Below, one piece after another: positions 1 through 11,666 of a stretch of 64,000 nucleotides of DNA. This stretch comes from Filosporella fistucella. Lineage: Eukaryota > Ascomycota > Leotiomycetes > Helotiales. The position numbers and the translations under genes were made by a program. The first letter of the stretch is position 1. Each line of letters opens with the position of its first letter. The notes under the pieces were generated by a model. That model ran no database searches. It was not told the DNA's origin and saw only the letters and a list, made by a program, of their open reading frames with translations. Location: positions 2,914,001 through 2,978,000 of the forward strand of contig JAQJZZ010000011.1 of NCBI GenBank assembly GCA_030077755.1, written 5' to 3'.

Positions 1-228
1 GTATGTGCTAATAATAGACAGTGCGACGATCTTATCCTTCGCAAAGTCAATACTTCCGATGCGAGCGTTTTCGCACAGAGATATGGTGGATCATCGCAAT
101 GCTGGGGAGTCATTTGGTCTTTTATTTCGGTGATTTTTATGGTCTGCGGTATTATTGCTGGGATTGCGGCGTTTCCTGAATCGTTCAGCGAGCAGGAAGA
201 TGATTCGAAGAAGTTCATTCCTACTTAA
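1..228 (+). CDS. Membrane protein, C-terminal exon (5' end outside window)
   Basis: Frame 1 is open from the first base to a TAA at 226-228 and encodes about 75 residues. The segment has a Cys/Gly-containing stretch (QRYGGSSQCW) followed by one clear transmembrane helix, roughly residues 40-60 (rich in Ile, Val, Phe), and a short acidic, hydrophilic tail ending KKFIPT. The window opens with GTATGT and has a CTAAT/AG a few bases on, so the first ~17 bases might be the end of an intron rather than coding. Only the C-terminal end is visible, so no family can be assigned. It converges on the minus-strand gene that ends at 568. Confidence 0.5.
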   Translation, partial: VCANNRQCDDLILRKVNTSDASVFAQRYGGSSQCWGVIWSFISVIFMVCGIIAGIAAFPESFSEQEDDSKKFIPT

Positions 229-567
229 GGAAACGTATTGCTTCAGTGATTAAGATATCTCGGGGAATGGAAAATCGATCATGACACGATATTTGATGAG
301 TAATGAGGAAAGGGCGTGAGTTGAGGCAAGATTGGAGGGAAGCGCTGAGGAAAAGGTCCATTGGGGTCTGTTGTCAAGCGTTTGAATTTACGATACCCAG
401 GAACACTATAATGAGCGATGAGTTATAGCTTCACAATCAAAATATTACGAAAGGAATCTGCGAACGTTGTTGACGAATATTCATAACTCATTATGTTACT
501 ATTATTAAGTTTCCCATTCCATCCCAGGTACTCCCGCTAAATTGCTACCCAAAATCGCAGATCCGAC
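229..567. other. Convergent intergenic spacer
   Basis: This lies between the stop codons of two converging genes. It is AT-rich, with no coding frame or repeat that I can recognise. It probably holds both 3' UTRs. Confidence 0.6.
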
Positions 568-2644
568 TTATCCTGGCGTGACAGTTGTTGAGCTGACTTG
601 TGGCCCAGGAACCAAAACATTATTAATATAGCTCCTGACTGTGGCCTGCGTGTATGTCGGAATATTCCTCGAATTGAAAGAATAAGTCACCTTCCCGTTC
701 GAAACCACACCTCTCGTCATTGGTCTCTCTGTTCCTCCCGCCACAGGGCCGAAAATGATGCGCATGCTGGCAGTACTATCAATGAGCTCTGTTCTTACAC
801 TCGCAGTAGCAGTGCCGCTCTGTTTGGTGGACCACGTCAAGCTGTCAATGATCGGATGATCGAACGAAGTTGAAGAGCGATCGGCTGTCACAACTACAGT
901 GTCGTTGCTCTTTTGACCTGAAGGGATATGTGTGATAACCACTCGGAATTCTCGTTGTGCTGAGGCACCTACTGCCACGACTGGCGCAGCGAAGGAAGTA
1001 GATGGATTTGTAGTACTGGAAAGCGCCACCGTTGGTCCAGCGATTTGAGTCCAGGCGAAAGAGAGATCTGAAGCTGGGACACCGGAGATTGATTGTGTTG
1101 CTGCAAGCGAAACAAAGACGCCGCTGAGGACAGTCTGGTCGGTTCCTGCGTTGGCTTGGATGGACACCGGTGGTGCAGTTGCGGACGTTGTTGGAGCTGA
1201 TGATGTGGATGTTGATGTAACGGGATCAGGACAGACTGCAACGTCTGGAGCGGGAGCAGTGGCTCCTGGCCAGGGGTTGAGTTGCTGGAATATCTTTCCG
1301 TTGATAGGTCCAAATCCGTTCTTCAAAGGACCAATGTTGCTAAAGTCCATTGGAGGTGGTGCACCGCCTGGAACAACAAGTTCGGGGAAGATCCACTCGG
1401 TCACGGGTTGCACGTATTGTCCTGCCCTGATGCCATCTTGAGTTGTGACTATGTTGTCTCCGATCCTGATGCGGTAGTTCCGTGTATAGAGTCCGACATT
1501 GGTTCCTCGTTGAATTCTAACCTCCCACTTATTACGTGCGCTCGCAACAACGTTAGTCGTGGTAAGAAGTCTATCGCTCTCTTCTCCAGTACATGGATCT
1601 TGGTCGATAGCCCAGATGGTGATTGGCAGATCAGAACGAGAGGCAAGGCCTACGAACTTTGAAATGTCAGCTAGATCCGTGGCTTTGAGTTTGCAATACT
1701 TACTCTGTGACGGGCTTGTTCTACTAGAGCACTGTTATCCGATACACCAATCAGTGCATCTTCAACTCTGACGAAGCCGGGCTGGCTCCCACTTGTTGTA
1801 ATATCGATGTTGACTACCATGCCATAGCAGATCGTTTCACCACCAAATTGAACACCGGAGTATTCGATATAATCTCCAACGCGAATAGGAACCATCTGCG
1901 TAGCATTCGGGACATTGCTTTTGTGGTCAGCTTTACCTCGATAAAAACACATTCCCGAAACTCACAAGCTTGTACCCGCCAGTCTGTTTGAATCGGGGCA
2001 ATTTGGGTCACCTGGGCCTCGTGGTACACACATCGGGAAGCCGCTGAAACTCGATATTGAAGGGTTCTCATCATCGGCGGTAAAGAAAGGAATAGCGGTA
2101 TATCCAGCACTATACTTTGCTCTCGGGTCATTGATACGAAGTGTTGGGCCATTTTTGATTTTGATCCGACCGTCGGCATTGAGAGATTCGATCACACCGG
2201 AAGAACCGGCGAGGTCGAGTTGGGAAATCGAAAATTGGCCTGCGATAATTACATCGTTGACGATATTTCCAGTGATCTGAAAGCATCAGAAGGGAAGCTA
2301 CATAGGCTTACTGAACTAGAAACTTACCGAAACTTCGTTTGGTCCTGCTCGTTTCCCTGCTCCTGCCTCTGCAAATTCGGCAAATGGCACCATCAAAGCA
2401 GGGAATTCTACTAAGAGATTGTCCGGAATCTGAATATTGAACCCTGAAACTGATATTGAGCCACCTCTGTTGACATCGCTGCCAGGTTTGACTGTTACTC
2501 TGCAAGAAAATTAGCCTCCACGGAATGTTAGCTCCAGTAGACTACTCACCCATCCAAAAAGCCTGTTACGATGAATGGCAAGACTTGTGCCAATGCCACA
2601 TTGAAGGACACGGCCAAGAAGATGAGAGACTGTATTAAATACAT
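568..2644 (-). CDS. Secreted protein with PKD/Ig-like (K319L-type) C-terminal domain
   Basis: Exons (minus): 2550-2644, 2328-2499, 1966-2276, 1704-1917, 568-1656. The four introns are 47-51 bp, each with a GTRAGT donor, and the joined frame is 626 residues. The start ATG at 2644 opens a classical signal peptide (MYLIQSLIFLAVS, cleavage near Ala19). Residues ~20-345 form a conserved-looking beta-rich extracellular region with motifs such as GGETICYGMVVNI and WAIDQDPC. After a Ser/Thr/Pro linker, residues ~429-520 carry the hallmark pattern of PKD/REJ Ig-like folds: NAGTDQTVLSG, SFAWTQIAGP, then TSFAAP and FRVVITH. The Ig-like fold follows from family knowledge. A cell-wall or adhesive role is inference. 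I do not know the family of the N-terminal region. Confidence 0.82.
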
Positions 2645-4257
2645 GTTGAACAGAACAAGGAATCTCAAACTGTGTATAGAGTCTTAAGGATTCCTACATT
2701 GACAGGAATCGGTTTCTTATACATCTTTCAAGTCCGACAACCCACATCCTCGACGTTGTCTAGAATCCATGTCTTACCATACTTCATTGCCACCCTCGCT
2801 GGCGGTATCTGGAGCTCTGTTCGAGCCTCTGATAAACACGGGAAGTCGATCACGGAAGAGTTCCTGACTTGCTGCCAAGGTCGCCAAGAGTATATCTTCA
2901 CCCCGGCAGAGCGGCCCTAGGCTGGAATTACTAGGCACATAGGGATGCGGAGAGGAGAATCCTTCCGGAGATCTCAACGTAAAAGCCTTTTCCAAGAACT
3001 CTTACATCTCGTGTCCGCAAGGAAGTGGATAAGCGTGAGGTGGAACCACGTGCCAAGCCCTGATAATTGGGGCGAGCAAAAAAGTGGTGGAAAGACAGCA
3101 GCTACAGTATCAGAGTTATTTTGAGGACATTTTGTCAAATTTAATTCTTTCTTCCAGTTTTCGAAATCCGAATACTCGGATTCTTGATATTAATTCTGGC
3201 CCTAGATCGCTGTCAACAGCAGTGCCGACATTACTCTCATTGTTCGTCGACGCCTTCAAGCCCACTACTGTATTGTCGAAAGGCCGATGGCGCAAGCAGT
3301 TCGTAAATACTACATACATTCTTGGCCAAGTGATAGCACAGATGTTGTTGGTGGCGCTTTTGAGCGTGATGTGGAACGATGGCTAGGTGGTTCTAGGGCT
3401 GAGTCGAGCTGAATAGCGCATCGGCACGCCACCGCTTGGCGAGGTTGGGAAAGGTTAGGGCATATTGGAATATACCCGCATCTACAGCACTGCAGACCCT
3501 CATGAATTTCGGCGAGAATTCAAAGTTTATTTTTCCTTGAATTTTCGGACTGTGCGAAAGGCGGCTCTGTTTAGTGCGTTTGCAAACTGCTGATTTATGC
3601 ATCTACCCCACTGTTCGAAGAGAGGCTCGATGCTGTGATTACCCCTCCATTTCACTTCAAATGCGACGTCAAGCGGCTGAAAACCGCAGGCCGGGTTATA
3701 GTGACCTTCATCTTTCCTTGAAAGCAAAAGTTGGATGCCATGGTCTAGAAAGTATCACATCTTGGATAACTACAGTCGTGATATCCATGGTCAAAGAGGC
3801 GGGATGTTACTGGGATTGCACTTCTTGGGTGAGCGAAATTGGAGAGAATAGCATACCAAAGCTCAACAAAGTCCATATCAGGTTCAGCCAGCAATCTTGA
3901 TGTTTCACGTGTTTCTTGGTCAACGTTACTATGACCGGGAGGCCATAACACAAAAAGGTACCCGTCGTTACCCTATGCGAGATGTCTTATATCAGGTATG
4001 CTAAGTAAGTTTCAAAAATTCATGCCATCAAGATATTTATCAAAGCTTCTCGGATTTCAAAGTATGTTCCCTGAACTTGCTAGCAAACCACGCGGCATGC
4101 TTCTCTATGCTACCTCACTTCTGTAGATGCTAACCAGCATTTCTCTCTTCAGTTCGTTCAACTCAATCAAAGAATTAGTCAAGACCAAAGATCATTTCGG
4201 TACAGGGAAGAGAAGGAAGCTCGGGAAATTGTACTGAAAATCCAGTCGGCTTGCCTC
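2645..4257. other. Intergenic region upstream of the secreted Ig-like gene
   Basis: About 1.6 kb between the start of one minus-strand gene and the end of the next. Several 60-100 codon open frames occur on both strands (for example 3084-3386 +). They overlap each other, lack domain signatures and look like chance. I see no RNA gene or repeat. Confidence 0.5.
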
Positions 4258-5632
4258 TTATCCCGTGTGTGGTTTGTAAATCTGGAACAATTTTAGTACA
4301 GTATCACTTACATTTCTAAATCAATTATTCAGACTTACTGGTTGTTTTGGTGGTGCATCTATCCATGCCGCCATCTGATACTGCTTATTATCAGCAGCAG
4401 TAAGGTGCAAATTGTATCCTCTCCCATTCTCGACGCGGTACAGGAAATTCATTGGAAACAGCGGGTTGAATGGTGCTGCGTCATGGATAGCTTTGATGTC
4501 TTCCTTCTCGAGGCTGATTGTAAGGGCATCGTTCATTGCTGTGATGTGAACTATGTTTTGGACTCCGACAGTTGGAAAAACGTAGGTCGACTGGTGGAAC
4601 AGATATGCCAGAGCCTACTCAGCAATCAGTACAAGATAACTGGAGAAGATCTAATCACTTACTATACTCTGGACTGTTGTTTCCTTCCTCTTGGCAATCG
4701 CCTCGATTGCCACACATACACTCAACTGATCTTGAGTTAAACCATAAAAGCTCTTCTGATCCCCATGCTCTTCTTCCTTCTGTCTCCTTTGCTCGGCCGA
4801 CAATATGTGCCCGCCGCCCAAGGAGGCCCATGGGACGATTCCCATGCCTTGGTCTTCACACATAGGTATGATCTCGGCTTCCATATCCCGGAAGGCGGCA
4901 TTCCACTGCCCTTGGTATACAGAAAAAGGTGTGAGACCATTTCTTCTGGCATCTGTTCTCATCAGCTTCCCGACTCAAATTGGGATATTGGAAGTTTACA
5001 CTCATTTGCCTTAATGACTACCCATGCAGGAGTATCAGATACACCTAGATACAAGACTTGCCTCGCCACAATATAGGTGTGAAGATGATTCATCACTTCT
5101 TCTACCGATGTTGCAAAGTCCCACCTTCAAACATTTGCGTCAATGAAATGTACCAAATGTCGCTGTCGCATACATTGACGTACCAGTGAACATATAAAAT
5201 ATCAATATACTCCGTATTCAACTTCTTCAAGCTATCTCTTACAGAGATATACATACTCTTCGCCGAATTTCCAGTAAAATTACTCTGAATCGGCTCCTGC
5301 TCTCGGTTGTACGCCCGATAACCAGCTGTATACTTCGTAGCAATCACCATTTGATCTCGCACGCCTCTTTCTTCCATCCAAGACCCAATAAGACGTTCGG
5401 AGCTCTCTGCATTGTATATATTTGAAGTGTCGATGAAATTACCGCCTAACTTGTAAAATGCATCCAAAAGGGTAAATGCATCTTCGCTTTCGCCGAATAA
5501 TTCACTCCATTCGTTTCCAATGCTGATGCCTCCGAGACATATGGGAGATACTTTGACCGATGCGGTTGGGGAAAGAATGCGGTGGTATGCTAAGGGAGAG
5601 GTTGGTTTTGGTGGTGGTTTGAAAAAGGACAT
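4258..5632 (-). CDS. Aldo-keto reductase, aryl-alcohol dehydrogenase/norsolorinic-acid reductase type (AKR9)
   Basis: Exons (minus): 5184-5632, 5002-5124, 4663-4957, 4339-4614, 4258-4281, giving 388 residues, the usual AKR9 length. Introns are 44-59 bp. AKR catalytic signatures are visible: the Asp and Tyr of FIDTSNIYN, the Lys of VIATKYT and the His of YVHWWDF, followed by LYLGVSDTPAW, YQGQWN and GMGIVPW. The family reduces aldehydes and ketones with NADPH in the cytosol. The substrate is unknown; an aryl aldehyde or a polyketide intermediate are family precedents. The last 24-nt exon is my preferred ending because a GTAAGT donor and TTCCAG acceptor keep the frame. Without that splice the protein ends a few residues later at 4321. 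It is not adjacent to the PKS, so I do not assign it to that cluster. Confidence 0.85.
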
Positions 5633-6516
5633 TTTCTGGATTATGCGGATTAGTTACTGTAGGTTGGGGAAGTTGGCGGAGAACATATAAGTCAGGAGTC
5701 ATTGCAGCTGGAAGAGGAGTGAGCAATCTTTTAAAAAATTATTTCAATTACACCCGATAATCCCCGATTCCTCTTCTTTCTATGTTATATTGAACTTTCG
5801 GTCGAGAACTACTACATCATCGTACTCCACACACACCATCAGCAGGTTGCATTGGCCCCTGACTAATCCAAGCGAAGTGGTGGACGAGGAGAATAAGAGA
5901 GTTTAGGAACAGCAGAAAACGGACATTTCCTAAGAAAACTTGCAGTGATATTGCCTCGATTCCAACGTATATTTGAGGCAAATGCCTCATCTAACTTGCT
6001 TACTGGAGTTGTTCCGATCACGGGGAAAGATCCGGCCGCGAACAGGGAGCTTTGTAGATTCAGCATCACGATATCGCCTGGCTTCGGTATAAGTCTCATG
6101 AGAGAGTGGAATCACCAAGGGACGCTCTGTCGACAAATGATTTCGTGTAGTACAAGAATTATTTGGGGTGTGAAGTACAAGCATATTTAATCAGCCTCTT
6201 TTCGTCCCGCGCCCCAAATTTGCCGCCACTTCTTCCACTGCCCACCGTATCAGCTTTACGTCTCATCAAGGGTTTCAAAATATTGCCTCAATTCCTTCAC
6301 TTGTTTTTTATGTTTTTAAAACTCTGCATTTAATGCTTAGATGTATGTGAGGGCCTTGAATTATTTCTTACAGCGCTTAGTGGGTATATGCAAGTATTGT
6401 ACACAACAGGATATGTCCGAAGTCCAGCTCTCGGCATCCACATCCCGTTTCTAGTCTACCAGACTCCAACATGCAGAAAAGCAACCAAACTCCAGTTCCC
6501 GAGCTCAGAGATCATG
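5633..6516. other. Intergenic region, no supported gene
   Basis: Promoter side of the aldo-keto reductase and 3' side of the CFEM gene. Around 5863-6190 both strands are open for 65-80 codons with protein-like composition. No start context, splice structure or recognisable motif supports a gene. Confidence 0.5.
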
Positions 6517-7821
6517 TTACTTAGGACTTGGAGGCTTGTCGAAATAATCCTTGTACGCCGCTACACCACTCGTGATTCTCGTCTCCGTCCTTGGTAATCT
6601 TAATTCCGGTCTCTGAGCAGCAGCGGCTGTTTGTTCTTTCAATTCTTCCTTTAGTTCTTCGAATCGCTTGTTCAGTACTTTCTTTCGCCAGCGCATGAAG
6701 AAGAATATCCCTGCGCCGATGAGGGAAACTGCTATGAGAACACCGATTGCGATGCCTGCTTTGGCACCGCCTGACATGCCTTTAGAAGGTGATGGGGTAG
6801 GTGTCTCGGTAGGACTGAGAACTGGTGAAGGTGGTGAGGCAGTGGGGTTAATAGTACTTGTGTCTAGCGTTGTAGATGGAGCCGCGATTCCAGTCAACGG
6901 ATTTCCTGTAGGATTTGGGCTGGCGATGCTTTCAGAGTTGAGGCCATTCGTCTGCTCGACTGGCAGTACTACAGTACTGGTATCAAGTACTGGAGAAGCT
7001 GGCGTGGGAGCTGGAGTCTCGATACTCTCTGTGCTTAAAACGCTGGTCTGTTCGACGACTGATGTGCTCGTGATTACCAACGTCGAAGGAGCCGCTGTTG
7101 GGACAGCAGCATCAGATATTACTGACGTAACAACCACAACTTGAGAGCTAGTCAATACTGAGGTTTGCAACAAGGTTGCAGTTACCGGGACTTCGACCGT
7201 GACTGGGTTGTCGACAGTAACTGGATTAACGACCGTAACCGGGTTATTGACTGTCACTGGATTGACAATAGTAACTGGATCTGGAGCTGGAGCCGTAACG
7301 GTCACTGGATCTGCACTCGGTTGGGCGCCTCCTCCTCCTCCTCCTCCACCACCTCCCCCATTTTTGAATCCCCCACCTCCAAATCTGCCTCCTCCAAAGC
7401 CACCCTTCCCACCACCTCTTCCTCTTCCAAAACCACCTTTGCCATCTCCCGCATTACCATCAGGAATAGCAGCTGCGCAAGCACCAATTCCCTGCGAAGT
7501 CGGACATTGATTTTTCATCGTTCCAATAGCTGATGCTGCATCTGCTGCATTACAGCCTGTGTTCAAACAGCAAGCCCATCCACTTTGAAAATTTGTGTCG
7601 GCACATACACATGCTGAGTCGCTAACAGCGCAACTGTTGATATTGGTTCCGGTATTGAATTTTGCTAGACAATCGTTCTGAATTCAGTCAGTACTTGTTA
7701 AAGGCTGTCTGTTTCTGGAGGAATGATAACTTACGGCGCATTGTGGAAAAGTAGCAGGTATAAACCCTTGTGGATAGCCAAATGGCAGGAAAGCTAGACA
7801 GAGAAGTATATAATATGTCAT
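6517..7821 (-). CDS. CFEM-type surface protein with Gly-rich run, PVTV repeats and one TM helix
   Basis: Exons (minus): 7735-7821 and 6517-7677, intron 57 bp, 415 residues. Order of parts: signal peptide (~1-19); a Cys-rich CFEM-like module (~28-100) with spaced single cysteines, CVC and CC pairs; a Gly-rich tract (~105-145) with an 11-Gly run; tandem NPVTV/DPVTI units (~148-195); a long Ser/Thr/Pro stalk; a TM helix (~336-357); and a basic tail with a short Glu/Lys helical stretch. CFEM domains belong to fungal surface proteins, some of which bind haem or act as receptors. A single TM, long stalk and short cytosolic tail resemble Wsc/Mid2-like wall sensors. The surface location is well supported. 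The role, sensor or adhesin, is inference. Confidence 0.8.
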
Positions 7822-8710
7822 TTCAAGTCGATACCAGCTCATCAAACTTCAAGCGATACGTGCATTATACCAAGGTTGTTGAGCAAAGATAGAACTGCAA
7901 TCCGTGCGACGTGGCGGGGACATTATACATATTGAAGTGACGCATTTATGCTGAATGCAAGCGGTGCACCACGCTGAGACGCAAAGGAGATGGTAAAATG
8001 TTTCCCATAATGATTCTCAATGTTTCTTGTATCAGCGTGCTTTTAGCCATTCCTGCAGTAGACATTCAGGGGAAGCGAGCTAAGGGATGCGACTCATTGG
8101 AGGCGAGGCGAAGCTTGGCCGATCTGCTCAAGGGAATTCTGTGGGGAGACCGGGGATGCATGATGTATCATGGCAGATCAGGAGAGCCGGTGTATGCTTT
8201 GAACCTTCGCATTGAAAGAGTGTGGGGTTGTACAAAGAAAAGGACAATGTATGAGGTGTACAGCATGTGGCATCCGGTGGCCCTTCGTCACATTGTCACA
8301 TGATTGTGCCGTCTCTTTTCTTCATAAGAAAAGATACGAGAAGGGGAATTGATGATAAGTACAACCTTAGATAGTCATCGGAGACCATAATATCCTACTG
8401 GGACGGCTTTTAGATCGCGAAAAATCGAAAGATTGGCAGAAGAGGAGCATTCTTGCATTAAAATTTCTGCACTGAGCAAAACTACACGCCGGCTGAAACA
8501 TTTGAGATACATCTCTAGTGTTACAACAGATATTTTCATTTGATATAGTCCTACCAAATTTAATTCGAGCTATGGGGTAGAAATACAAGGTGCCTCAAAA
8601 CCATCTTCGATATCTATACTCGTCTGTCAGATTCAAATGTCAGATTCAATGCCAGACGACTTACTCTCTCTTATGCCGGCACGCTGAAACATCTCAAGAT
8701 CTCCACCATC
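7822..8710. other. Intergenic region with one doubtful 101-codon ORF
   Basis: Separates two minus-strand genes. A plus-strand ORF at 7998-8303 begins with a hydrophobic stretch, but nothing else supports it. I see no repeats. Confidence 0.45.
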
Positions 8711-9019
8711 CTACGAGGCTTGTGCTCCAGCCTCAAAAACATTGATAACTCCATCTCCGTTCAGATCATCGGGATTCCCTGCATTTGTTGGTGTGCCATT
8801 TGGATTGTTCCTGTCAAAGGTGCCTTGGAGTTGTGCTATTATGTTTCCTCCGCTAGCCTTACTCCCAGTACTAGCACCAGCATTGGTAGCAGCAGTGGCG
8901 CCTACGGTGCCTGCTTGGTTGTTTGATGCCGTTTGTCCATTTCCTCCTCCATTGTGGGGAACGGGAGCTGCGAGTGCGAGACCAGCGAAGGCAATAACAG
9001 AAATGATCTTGAATTGCAT
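8711..9019 (-). CDS. Small secreted protein with a perfect EF-hand-type Ca loop
   Basis: A single exon of 102 residues. The start is chosen at ATG 9019 because it begins a textbook signal peptide (MQFKIISVIAFAGLALAAP, cleavage near Ala18). The mature part is low in complexity, rich in Gly, Asn, Ala and Thr, with no cysteine. Residues 85-96 read DLNGDGVINVFE, which satisfies the EF-hand/dockerin calcium loop pattern (D-x-N-x-D-G-x-I-x-x-x-E) at every ligand position. The flanking residues do not form the long helices of a true EF-hand pair. A TATA-like CTATATATCG lies 26-35 bases upstream. Calcium binding is an inference from the loop alone; the biological role is unknown. Confidence 0.75.
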   Translation of the reverse strand: MQFKIISVIAFAGLALAAPVPHNGGGNGQTASNNQAGTVGATAATNAGASTGSKASGGNIIAQLQGTFDRNNPNGTPTNAGNPDDLNGDGVINVFEAGAQAS

Positions 9020-9819
9020 AGTGCTAGTGAAATGCAGTTTTGTGCGATATATAGGACGGGTGGGAAATTCTTGATACAGGAAAGAAATAAGGTATTAATG
9101 TAACTTAATATCTACTGCCAGAGTAGTGGGGGATATTTGAGAATGACAGTATGCGGGAGAGAGTTGATGATGCTGACAAGACGAAGGAGACCGACACTAT
9201 TATATAAAAATTGGGAAAGGCTTCTTGGACTCCCATTAATTCTCTCTGGTATTCAAACAACCTGAAGAGCGAGTGTATCAAACTTTCTAGTTGCAAGCCC
9301 GGCCAAGTGGTCAAAACAAGTCAAATGCCGCCCTCATGATCTCGAAATCTATACTAGCAAGGTAAGATTGGGTGATTATTCACAAAAAGTGGTACAGACG
9401 GACGATGAAATAAGAATTTGGGTTGTTTTGCATTGTAAGATTTTCCTTTCGGAAACTCGAAACTCGTGATCTGCGTGTCCATCTTGGTGGCGAAAGTTTG
9501 AGTCGCCTTAAGACTGCTATTAAGACAGCATCTGCATGACATGATGATCGATTAGGAACTCTCCTCGATTGAATTTGGTGATCTTCATAATGTTAAATAT
9601 GAAGGCATCAGTGTACAGTGGGAGGCTTCTTCGTTGAAAACTGAGTGCTAGCCAGGAACAAAAACCTAGGCCTAGGCAACAAGTCTAAAAATAGAAAATT
9701 CAACATGCGGCACAGCTGGGTTGATTCTTGCCAGGCAAGGAAAGTTAGCAGTCTCCTCTTTTCAAACAAAACCATGTGCTCTTCATTACATTACAATAAA
9801 AGTATTTGCACACATAGCA
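9020..9819. other. Divergent promoter region
   Basis: Shared upstream region between the small secreted protein gene (minus) and the tetraspan-like gene (plus). A TATA-like element sits at 9045-9054 on the minus strand. The rest holds only short chance frames. Confidence 0.5.
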
Positions 9820-10862
9820 ATGGAATCTCCTCAACAAGATGTACCTGAGATCGAGGATACGAATCCTCCAGAAACAGCCCTTCTGAACCCCGCACCGCTG
9901 GAGAGTAATCATGACGCTCAACCCCCTCAATATCACGACGAAGAAAATGGAGATGAAATGGTCGAGATGAATACGCGCAAGTTGCCAAAAGATCCGTTGT
10001 ACATCTTTATCTTCTACACCTTGTCAATCGCTGTGTCTGCAGCAGGCTTGGGATGCGCGATATGGGGTTACTTCATCACGATAAACGGCCCACTGGACGA
10101 ACAAAGCAAGAAGCAACATAGGGAGGGTTACGAGACAGTTTTCTTCGGAATGCAGAGTGTGATTGTACTGGTACGTGCATATCTTCTTGGGGTGTAAGCA
10201 AAGCTAATCCGATGTTTTTAGCTCTCAGTAAATATTGCCTGGAGCAGTTTCAATCTCTTTTGGGCGCGCAAGGGCATGCAGCAGATCCTCTGCTACCTCA
10301 ATATGATCTACGATTTTCTGATATGGGCTACACTGATTGCATTTTGCGTAATGAATATGTTAGAAATGCTTTGGGATAGGCGATTGTGTGATGGATGGGA
10401 TGATAAGGAAATGTACGACAAGTGTGACGTAGTCATGCTACATCTGCTGGTAGTCGAAATGGTATCCGTGAATCTAGGATTGCTTGTTGCGTAAGGACTC
10501 CTCTATCCTGTGTAGAGATAATACTGATTTGTTATAGTGTCCTCCATTTCATCCTCCTCATCGGAAACTGCTGCACATGCGTTGATAGACATAACGCATT
10601 TCGATCCCATATCATCAAACAATCTATTAAAGAAGAGGAACAGATGCTTTTGGTATTGATGAACAAGAGGCGGAAATTAGTACAGCAGAATCTAAGGCTT
10701 GAGGAGAGGGTGTTGGTAGGCCAAAGGCCATTGCCATCTGTCCCGGACGATACTGATACCTTGGTGGATGGGATCGATAATGCTGAGCTGACTCAACATG
10801 GGGAACGATTCGCAGATGAAGAGGACTTGATTGATATGATAGATGAGGAACAAACACAATGA
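9820..10862 (+). CDS. Four-TM membrane protein of unknown function
   Basis: Exons: 9820-10170, 10222-10490, 10538-10862, giving 314 residues; introns of 51 and 47 bp. The ATG at 9820 (MESPQQD) is preferred over the upstream non-ATG extension. An acidic, Pro-rich cytosolic N-terminus (~60 residues) precedes four hydrophobic helices, including FIFYTLSIAVSAAGLGCAIW and LHFILLIGNCC. A Cys-containing loop with a Trp/Asp-rich segment lies between helices 3 and 4. The long hydrophilic C-terminus is helical and acidic (EEDLIDMIDEE). I do not recognise the family. The topology resembles that of the protein at 16618-17493. Confidence 0.78.
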
Positions 10863-11666
10863 GGGAATGTATTGGCAGAAACACGGAAATAATTTTCAAA
10901 AGGAGCATCCTGGGCTGGGTTGGACAACTTGAATCGGTGTTAGGACTCGGGGGGGCACAATTAATATCTACTGAAAGTTACCCATTGATATACGAATCTT
11001 GGAAAGTTCTCCAAAATCCTAGTCTAGGCGACTTTTAATGCAGGTAAATTTCACTAGCAGGTTCGGACAGCCAGCCTTTTTATGTATTGACTGATGAAGC
11101 GAGACAGTTTCCGAAATACATCATGCGAAGGTAGCGTGGCACTTCATTTCTACTTGCTGGATTATGTATATCACGAAATTTCAAGGCGGTTTCGGGGCTT
11201 TAATGAGAATGATCAGCAGTCGTATGATTACAGTAATATCGACGACATTATAACAAAGTCTCTGCCCTCCCAAACGTGTGGCTGCGGCGTTTGTGGCTGC
11301 GCGGGAGGATCTGCCGGGAAATTCCGCTTCCCGTCGTCTTCCAAGCAGTCCCTCTTTCGGAGGCTGCTATTTCGACTACAGCGGATGACTTGTTCTAGAA
11401 TCCAGTCCGTAGGTTAGTGGGTAAGGTTTCTGTTAAAATGAACTGTCCTTCACGTTCTGTCCTACCTTCACTATGCAAGTGTCTAACCAGATGGCGCCAC
11501 GAAGCAGCCTCGTGCGCGGCGCCGACGACAATGACTACCTATCTTACCCACACCCTATTCTTTAGCGTCTCGACCTTCAAATCGCAGTGCTTGCACTAAT
11601 TTGACGGGTTAGGAAGAAGAGTCGCGCTTGCTATAAGATCGCCCCTAAACCTCTAAGCCTCCTAGT
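10863..11666. other. Intergenic region upstream of the HET gene
   Basis: Contains only short ORFs (11094-11417, 11417-11599) with Cys/Arg-rich translations of no recognisable type. Nothing else seen. Confidence 0.5.

Noticed and set aside
2672..3386. Plus-strand ORFs of 82 and 100 codons
   Set aside because: They overlap minus-strand frames of equal length and show no domain or splice context.
5863..6190. Overlapping open frames on both strands with protein-like composition
   Set aside because: Neither has a supported start or exon partner; could be a gene fragment but cannot be shown.
6668..7533. Plus-strand ORFs with long Pro or Ser runs
   Set aside because: Antisense of the Gly-rich and PVTV repeats of the CFEM gene.
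7998..8303. 101-codon plus-strand ORF with hydrophobic N-terminus
   Set aside because: No motif, no clear signal cleavage site and no upstream promoter element; composition matches chance.
11094..11599. Two adjoining Cys/Arg-rich ORFs upstream of the HET gene
   Set aside because: Short, no family pattern, likely chance in a GC-richer patch.
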